Assembly: GCF_900172325.1 (NCBI RefSeq)
Contig: NZ_FWFR01000004.1
Span: 186,001-250,000, forward strand
Direction: 5' to 3'
Length of the DNA stretch: 64,000 bases
DNA from: Oceanibacterium hippocampi
Lineage (GTDB): Bacteria; Pseudomonadota; Alphaproteobacteria; Sneathiellales; Sneathiellaceae
The translations under genes and the position numbers were made by a program. Positions 59,755 to 64,000 of this stretch are shown here, one piece after another; within the stretch, counting starts at the first letter, position 1, and every line of letters starts with the position of its first letter. Under the pieces are notes generated by a model, which had not been told where the DNA came from, did not search any database, and saw only the letters and a list, made by a program, of their open reading frames with translations.

Positions 59755-61431
59755 TCAGGCGCCGACGAATTTCTTGATGGCGGTCATCGTGTCGGGAATG
59801 TCGCCGTCGAAGACCGCGCGCGCGATGGTCCCGGACACCTGACCAGCTTGTTTCTCGGTCGCAAGCAGGGCGCCGTAGAGGACCTCGGCCAGCAGTATCG
59901 AGCCGAGCGGGCCGAGACATTCGCCGTTGTGCAGATGCTCTGCCTCGAACAGCACGTAGAAAAGCAGCGGCGGATCCTTCGAAAGAGTCTCGACGTCCCT
60001 TGCCGGCAGGGTCGGCGCCTCGCCCACGGTCAGCCGCGCCCGGATCGCCTGGCGCCGGACCTTGCTGTCGGCCAGCGGGTAACCGGCGCAGACCTTATCG
60101 AGCTTGAAGCGGTCGATCAGCGAGGCGACGGTGCGCACCGGATGGATCAGGCTGCGCCGGAAATCCATCTCGAACAGACCGCCGGTGAAGGCGGTGTCGA
60201 CCTGGTGGCGCAGCGGGCCGGCCATGGTCGGCGAGAGCCGGCGGCTCGCATTCACATGCCGGCCGCTGCCGAAGAAACGGTCCCAGTCGATGATCCAGTC
60301 CCGGCGGAGCGGCGCCTGGTTCTCGCCCTCCGCGCCCGAGGCGGCGAGGATGTCGCTCAGCCGGCCGACCGGCTCGATCAGGTTCTCCGTGCCGTGAAAG
60401 CTGTTGAAGTCGTAACCGGCGCGGACCATCGCATGGCCGGCGCGGAGCGCGCCGAGGGTGAACTCGAAGGGGATCAGGAAGCCTTCCTTTCCAAACAGCT
60501 CCGGTCGGAACTCGTCGATCGGCCTGTGCGCGTAGGCCTTGCGAATGGTCTTGTCGAGCAGCCTCGGCAGATAGTCGTGCCGGATCGCGGCGCGGTAACA
60601 GGCAAGCGTGAGCGCCCGGGCGATCTCGAACTGTTCGGCATCGGCCTGCCAGTGGACCAGTCGCGGTGCACTGGCCGGGGCAGCGTAAAGGTCGTCCAGC
60701 CGGTCTATGATGCGATTGTGCAGGCGGTGAAACAGCACCACGAGCTGGCCGACGACCAGGTTGTCCTCGTTCCGTCCATCCGCGATGACCGGATCGTAGC
60801 GGCACTGCATCTGGTCGGATTCGGCCAGGCGTTCGGTCGTCGCGCGCGGCAGGTCGCGAAAATCGTCGGTCAGCGCCGGGCAATGTCCGGCAAGCTGCGC
60901 GCGGCCGATCCGCAGCTTCTTGCGCGGGCGGATCGAATCCCGGGGAATCTCGTAAAGCCAGGGGTTGAGCTCCGGCCCCTCTCCGTAAATGCACTGCAGC
61001 AGCAGCGGACGGGTCCGGATGTTTGTGACCTCATGATGCTCCGGCAGGGTGCGGGGCAGGACACCGCGGGTGAAGGCGATGTCGTGCGCGATCATCTGGC
61101 CGAGATAGGTGAAGCCGGACGGGATCTTCGGATTGTCGGCGCGCTTGCCGGCCGGGATCCGGTTCGTCCCGCCGCCTTTGAGCAGGACGGTGTCGCTGTA
61201 CATGCGGAGCGTCAGGCGTTCCAGCATCCCCGCCAAGGTCGCGCCGTCTGCGAGCGCGCCGAAACGGTCCTTGCCCGAAGGTTCGCCGAAGAAATTGATA
61301 TAGGGCAGTCCCGGCCCGACCCGGGCCGAAGCGACCTCGGCCGTCGCCAGCCCGGCCGCCTGCGCTGCAGTCTCGGATGTCCCTTCGCCGGTCGATCCGA
61401 CGTCGAGCGGAGCCCCCCCACCGTGTCGCAT
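59755..61431 (-). CDS. Animal-type haem peroxidase
   Basis: 558 residues, no signal peptide. The distal-histidine motif is TYLGQMIAHDIAF (H116), and the catalytic-arginine/proximal-histidine region is ADGRNEDN...LVVLFHRLHNRII with the His of HNR (H238) as probable proximal ligand. The body matches the prokaryotic branch of the peroxidase-cyclooxygenase superfamily. It oxidises substrates or halides with H2O2; the haem-linking Asp/Glu cannot be judged here. Start at 61431 follows AGGGGGACGAC; further upstream ATG would begin in the intergenic hairpin side. First gene of a two-gene unit with the NHLP-like protein. Confidence 0.85.
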   Translation of the reverse strand: MRHGGGAPLDVGSTGEGTSETAAQAAGLATAEVASARVGPGLPYINFFGEPSGKDRFGALADGATLAGMLERLTLRMYSDTVLLKGGGTNRIPAGKRADNPKIPSGFTYLGQMIAHDIAFTRGVLPRTLPEHHEVTNIRTRPLLLQCIYGEGPELNPWLYEIPRDSIRPRKKLRIGRAQLAGHCPALTDDFRDLPRATTERLAESDQMQCRYDPVIADGRNEDNLVVGQLVVLFHRLHNRIIDRLDDLYAAPASAPRLVHWQADAEQFEIARALTLACYRAAIRHDYLPRLLDKTIRKAYAHRPIDEFRPELFGKEGFLIPFEFTLGALRAGHAMVRAGYDFNSFHGTENLIEPVGRLSDILAASGAEGENQAPLRRDWIIDWDRFFGSGRHVNASRRLSPTMAGPLRHQVDTAFTGGLFEMDFRRSLIHPVRTVASLIDRFKLDKVCAGYPLADSKVRRQAIRARLTVGEAPTLPARDVETLSKDPPLLFYVLFEAEHLHNGECLGPLGSILLAEVLYGALLATEKQAGQVSGTIARAVFDGDIPDTMTAIKKFVGA

Positions 61432-61488
61432 GTCGTCCCCCTGACCGCTTGTTCTGTTCGTTCGCTCCCTGATCAACGCCCAACCACT

Positions 61489-61520
61489 GTGAATCTTCCG
61501 TGATCGACGGAAGGCTTCAC
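61489..61520 (-). terminator. Hairpin between phnN and the peroxidase gene
   Basis: Inner stem CTTCCGT/ACGGAAG (7 bp) with GATCG loop, extended by GTGAA/TTCAC through a small internal loop. It lies 37 bp after the phnN stop and 58 bp before the peroxidase start, so it may end phnFN transcription or insulate the two units; no T-tract. Confidence 0.45.
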
Positions 61521-61556
61521 TCTATCGGAGCGACACGCGACGGAAAAGGTGGAGAT

Positions 61557-62156
61557 TCAACGTCCGGTGGAATCGGCTTCCCGGTCGCCCGGGGCCGCGC
61601 CGACGAGGGCGAGAAATCCGGTCGTCGCCTCGTCGACGGTGCCGTCGTTGGCGAGACGGAAGACATCCGGTCCGGCAACGTTGAACGCGGCGGCGCGGGC
61701 AAGGCGCTCTTCGACGTTCCGGCCGTTCTCGCGCCCGCGGGCGGCGAGCCGCCGGCGGAGGGTCTCCGTCGCCGCCGTGACCAGGATGATGCGCCGCCGG
61801 GGAAAGCGCTGTCGCGCGACCTCGATGGCCTGGCGGGAGCCGTTCACGATGGTCGTTCGGCCCTGGGCGAGCAGCGTCTCGACAGTTGCCGGGATGCCGT
61901 AGCCGAGCCCGTGCGCCTGCCACCACAGACAATAATCGCCGGCCGCCACGCGTGCCTTGAACTCGGCGTCGCCGATCGGCCTGTGGCGTTCGCCGCCGGC
62001 TTCCGCCGGTCGGGTTATGTCGCGGCGGACGAAGTGAAAGGCACCGTTCTCTCCCAGCCGGGCGCGGGCGCCGTCGATGATCGTGTCCTTGCCGGCGCCG
62101 CTCGGCCCGACCACGAGGATCATCGTGCCCAGAGCCACGCCTGGAAGATCGGTCAT
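61557..62156 (-). CDS. phnN: Ribose 1,5-bisphosphate phosphokinase
   Basis: 199 residues, guanylate-kinase-like. P-loop ILVVGPSGAGKDTIIDGA, then FVRRDITRPAEAGGERHRPI, WWQAHGLGYGIP and VNGSRQAIEVARQRFP are typical of PhnN. It makes PRPP from ribose 1,5-bisphosphate at the end of the C-P lyase pathway. The start overlaps the phnF stop by four bases. Confidence 0.93.
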   Translation of the reverse strand: MTDLPGVALGTMILVVGPSGAGKDTIIDGARARLGENGAFHFVRRDITRPAEAGGERHRPIGDAEFKARVAAGDYCLWWQAHGLGYGIPATVETLLAQGRTTIVNGSRQAIEVARQRFPRRRIILVTAATETLRRRLAARGRENGRNVEERLARAAAFNVAGPDVFRLANDGTVDEATTGFLALVGAAPGDREADSTGR

Positions 62157-62923
62157 TCGTCGGTTGTCCCGCTTTCGACGACCAGCCGGACCCGGTCCGA
62201 GACGAACCGGGCGATGCAGAATTCGACTGGCCGGCCCTCGAGGTCGACATTGACCGCCTCGGTGACGAGGAGCGGTCTTGTCGCCCGGATCCGGAGCAGG
62301 CGGGCCTCCTCCGGTTCGGGCAGGCGGGCGACGACATGGCTGACCGCGCGGCGATAGTCGGTGAGGCCGAAACTCCGGAACGCCAGGGTGATCGAGTTCA
62401 GTTCCCGGTAGCGTCCGGCGAAGCCGGGAAATCGCTTTGATGACAGGAAATGCGTGCCGAGTGTGATGCGTTGCCCGTCCGCGTAGCCGAGCATTTCCAC
62501 GACCTCCACCGCCGCCCCGACCGGGATCCCGAGCCGGGTCGCGATCGTCCGGTCGGCGACACCGTGCGCTGCCCGCAGCAACTCGCTCGATGGCGCGAGT
62601 TGCTGGTCGAAGAGGTTCCGACTGAACCGTGTGCGGACGCCGAGCCGGTAATCGACCATGAGCTCGCGGACGAAGCTGCCCCGGCCCTGCTCGACGTGGA
62701 TCAGGCCGGCCTCGTCAAGGACCGCGAGAGCCCGGCGGACGGTATGGCGGTTGACGCCGAACTCGGCGGCCAGCGCCATCTCGGTCGGCAATTGCTCGCC
62801 CGGCTCGTACTGCCGTTGACCGATCGCGCGCTCGAGCTGGTCGGCGATCTGGCGCCAGACCGCGACACCCCGGCCCCGCTCCGGAATCGTCAGCGCGGCG
62901 TGGCTGCCGTTTTCCGCTGTCAT
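62153..62923 (-). CDS. phnF: Phosphonate-metabolism GntR/HutC-family regulator PhnF
   Basis: 256 residues. GntR winged helix QIADQLERAIGQRQYEPGEQLPTEMALAAEFGVNRHTVRRALAVLDEAGLIHVEQGRGSFV, followed by a UTRA/chorismate-lyase-like effector domain with PLLVTEAVNVDLEGRPVEFCIARF. The start at 62923 overlaps a TGTCATGACA palindrome. It is divergent to phnG-phnH and probably represses them and itself when phosphonate or its metabolites are absent. Confidence 0.93.
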   Translation of the reverse strand: MTAENGSHAALTIPERGRGVAVWRQIADQLERAIGQRQYEPGEQLPTEMALAAEFGVNRHTVRRALAVLDEAGLIHVEQGRGSFVRELMVDYRLGVRTRFSRNLFDQQLAPSSELLRAAHGVADRTIATRLGIPVGAAVEVVEMLGYADGQRITLGTHFLSSKRFPGFAGRYRELNSITLAFRSFGLTDYRRAVSHVVARLPEPEEARLLRIRATRPLLVTEAVNVDLEGRPVEFCIARFVSDRVRLVVESGTTDE

Positions 62924-62927
62924 GACA
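62918..62927. promoter_or_regulatory. TGTC-AT-GACA palindrome at the phnF start
   Basis: A perfect 10-bp palindrome covering the phnF start codon. It shares the TGTC...GACA arms with the site at 63007-63016. It may be an autoregulatory operator or a coincidence. Confidence 0.35.
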
Positions 62928-63006
62928 AGTTCACCGATTTGTCGCCCCGAAACCGCGCTTGCCGCGTTGAACGCCCCACCCGCTTCTAGTAGCTTGCCGA
63001 TCCAGA

Positions 63007-63016
63007 TGTCTAGACA
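63007..63016. promoter_or_regulatory. GntR/HutC-type operator upstream of phnG
   Basis: A perfect palindrome TGTCTAGACA, within the HutC-subfamily pattern GT-N-TA-N-AC. It lies 70 bp before the phnG start and 84 bp before phnF, the usual place for a PhnF operator. Confidence 0.6.
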
Positions 63017-63085
63017 AATTAATCCATCCACTTCGTGCGGCCGAAACGCGCGGGCGTGGAACGGGACTGATGAGACGATGCGCTT

Positions 63086-63562
63086 ATGAGCGATAAAACG
63101 ACTATCGGCGACGCGGCGACCAGGGCGCGGAAGGACTGGCTCGCCGTTCTCGCCCGCGCCGACCGCGAAGATCTCGAGAATGCCTGGGAGGCACTCTCCC
63201 GGAAGCCGGACTACGAGATGCTGCGGAAGCCGGAGTCCGGCCTCGTCATGGTCCGCGGCCGGGCCGGCGGCAACGGCCGCCGTTTCAATCTTGGCGAGAT
63301 GAGCGTCACCCGCTGCGTCGTCGGGCTGGCGGATGGCACGATGGGTGTCGGCTACGTGCCGGGGCGGGATCACCGGAAGGCGGAACTGGTGGCGCTGTTC
63401 GACGGCCTGCTTGCCGAAGGCGACATGCAGGCGACACTGATGGCGGAACTCGTCGAGCCGTTGCGGGCAACGCAGGTCGAGCGGCGGGCCGTGGCCGGCC
63501 GCCGTGCTGCCGCGACGCGGGTCGATTTCTTCACCCTGGTTCGTGGGGACAATCCGGAATGA
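63086..63562 (+). CDS. phnG: Phosphonate C-P lyase subunit PhnG
   Basis: 158 residues. RKDWLAVLARADREDLENAW, VMVRGRAGGNGRRFNLGEMSVTRCVV and GVGYVPGRDHRKAELVALFDGLL are the family hallmarks. PhnG is part of the PhnGHIJ core that cleaves the C-P bond after ribosylation. It overlaps phnH by four bases. Confidence 0.95.
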   Translation: MSDKTTIGDAATRARKDWLAVLARADREDLENAWEALSRKPDYEMLRKPESGLVMVRGRAGGNGRRFNLGEMSVTRCVVGLADGTMGVGYVPGRDHRKAELVALFDGLLAEGDMQATLMAELVEPLRATQVERRAVAGRRAAATRVDFFTLVRGDNPE

Positions 63563-64000
63563 CCAGTCACCTTGCCACGGCCCCACGGGCGCCCGCAGCC
63601 GGCTTTACCGACCCGGTACGCGACGCGCAGGAGGTTTTTCGCGCCGTACTGCAGGCGCAGTCCCATCCCGGCCGCCGGGTCCGCGTGCCTTCCGGTCCGG
63701 CGGCGCCGGCGCCGCTCGGCCGGGCGATGGCGGGGGTGCTGCTGGCGCTCGCCGATCTCGACACGCCGCTGTGGCTGCAACGGGGCGAGGAGGCGGCGCT
63801 TGCCTATCTCCGCTTCCATACGGGCGCGCCGGTTGCTGCCGACCCTGCGGCGGCCGCGTTCGCCATTGTCACCGAGGCGTCCACGATGCCGCCGCTCGAT
63901 TCCTTCCGGGCGGGCGACGCGGACTATCCGGAGGTTGCGGCGACCGTGCTGATCGCCGTCGCCGGCTTCGGCCAGGGGCAGCAGGTGTCGCTTGCCGGAC
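63559..64000 (+). CDS. phnH: Phosphonate C-P lyase subunit PhnH (3' truncated by window edge)
   Basis: At least 147 residues are visible and the frame stays open to the last base. It begins MTSHLATAPRAPAAGFTDPVRDAQEVFRAVL, followed by SHPGRRVRVP, a PhnH-typical segment, and LADLDTPLWLQ. PhnH is a structural subunit of the C-P lyase core complex. Start fixed by the ATGA overlap with phnG. Confidence 0.93.
   Translation, partial: MTSHLATAPRAPAAGFTDPVRDAQEVFRAVLQAQSHPGRRVRVPSGPAAPAPLGRAMAGVLLALADLDTPLWLQRGEEAALAYLRFHTGAPVAADPAAAAFAIVTEASTMPPLDSFRAGDADYPEVAATVLIAVAGFGQGQQVSLAG

Noticed and set aside
1-64000. Mobile elements, CRISPR arrays, tRNA or rRNA genes
   Set aside because: No transposase or integrase motif, no regularly spaced repeats and no tRNA-like cloverleaf was recognised on either strand; a covariance-model scan would be the decisive check.

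Overview
This window is about 64 kb of high-GC, densely packed DNA. Translationally coupled ATGA overlaps are common, and several genes start with GTG or TTG. I see no rRNA, tRNA, CRISPR array, insertion sequence or phage gene, and no gene-free stretch longer than about 300 bases. The gene content (TRAP transporters, rbs-type sugar ABC operon with LacI, imelysin iron cluster, PuuD-type urate oxidation, phnF/phnGH, XdhABC) points to an alphaproteobacterium, most likely Rhodospirillales-like. The genus cannot be fixed from sequence alone. Both edges cut genes: a ROK kinase on the left and phnH on the right.

Layout. (1) 1-8.6 kb: ROK kinase, EamA exporter, then a sugar ABC transporter (binding protein, ATPase, two permeases), its LacI regulator and a Gfo/Idh/MocA dehydrogenase, with a LacI-type operator in front. 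(2) 8.7-15.4 kb, minus strand: a periplasmic iron cluster (imelysin, di-haem oxidoreductase, second imelysin, DUF1513 protein) followed by asparagine synthetase, preceded by two Fur-like boxes. (3) 15.6-16.4 kb: a small DUF6152/DUF6644-type pair. (4) 16.5-23.4 kb, minus strand: amidase, SDR, a complete TRAP transporter and a glutamine-synthetase-like ligase. Divergent from it are a diiron protein, a GMC oxidoreductase and a TRIC-type channel, with a LiuR-like palindrome between. (5) 27-31.5 kb: two ECF sigma systems side by side. The ECF42 type (VOC, YciI, sigma factor, GNAT) has three matching promoters; the ECF41 type (AhpD-like protein plus sigma factor) has one. (6) 31.7-33.8 kb: polysaccharide deacetylase and NagA.

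(7) 34-54.6 kb is a purine-catabolism island. Import is by a BMP-type nucleoside/base ABC transporter. Adenine and guanine deaminases and an 8-oxoguanine deaminase feed XdhABC. PuuD, UraH, UraD, PuuE, allantoicase and ureidoglycolate lyase then carry xanthine via urate and allantoin to glyoxylate and urea. A LysR regulator and a membrane class III adenylate cyclase are embedded.

(8) 54.6-61.4 kb is the most unusual part. It holds a tyrosinase-like protein, a divergent partnerless YcaO protein, a SARP/BTAD-TPR regulator, a 128-residue protein with a nitrile-hydratase-leader-like segment, and an animal-type haem peroxidase. Together they look like a candidate peptide-modification locus that fits no standard class I can name. 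(9) 61.5-64 kb: the start of a phosphonate operon (phnN, phnF, divergent phnG and phnH) with GntR/HutC-type palindromes.
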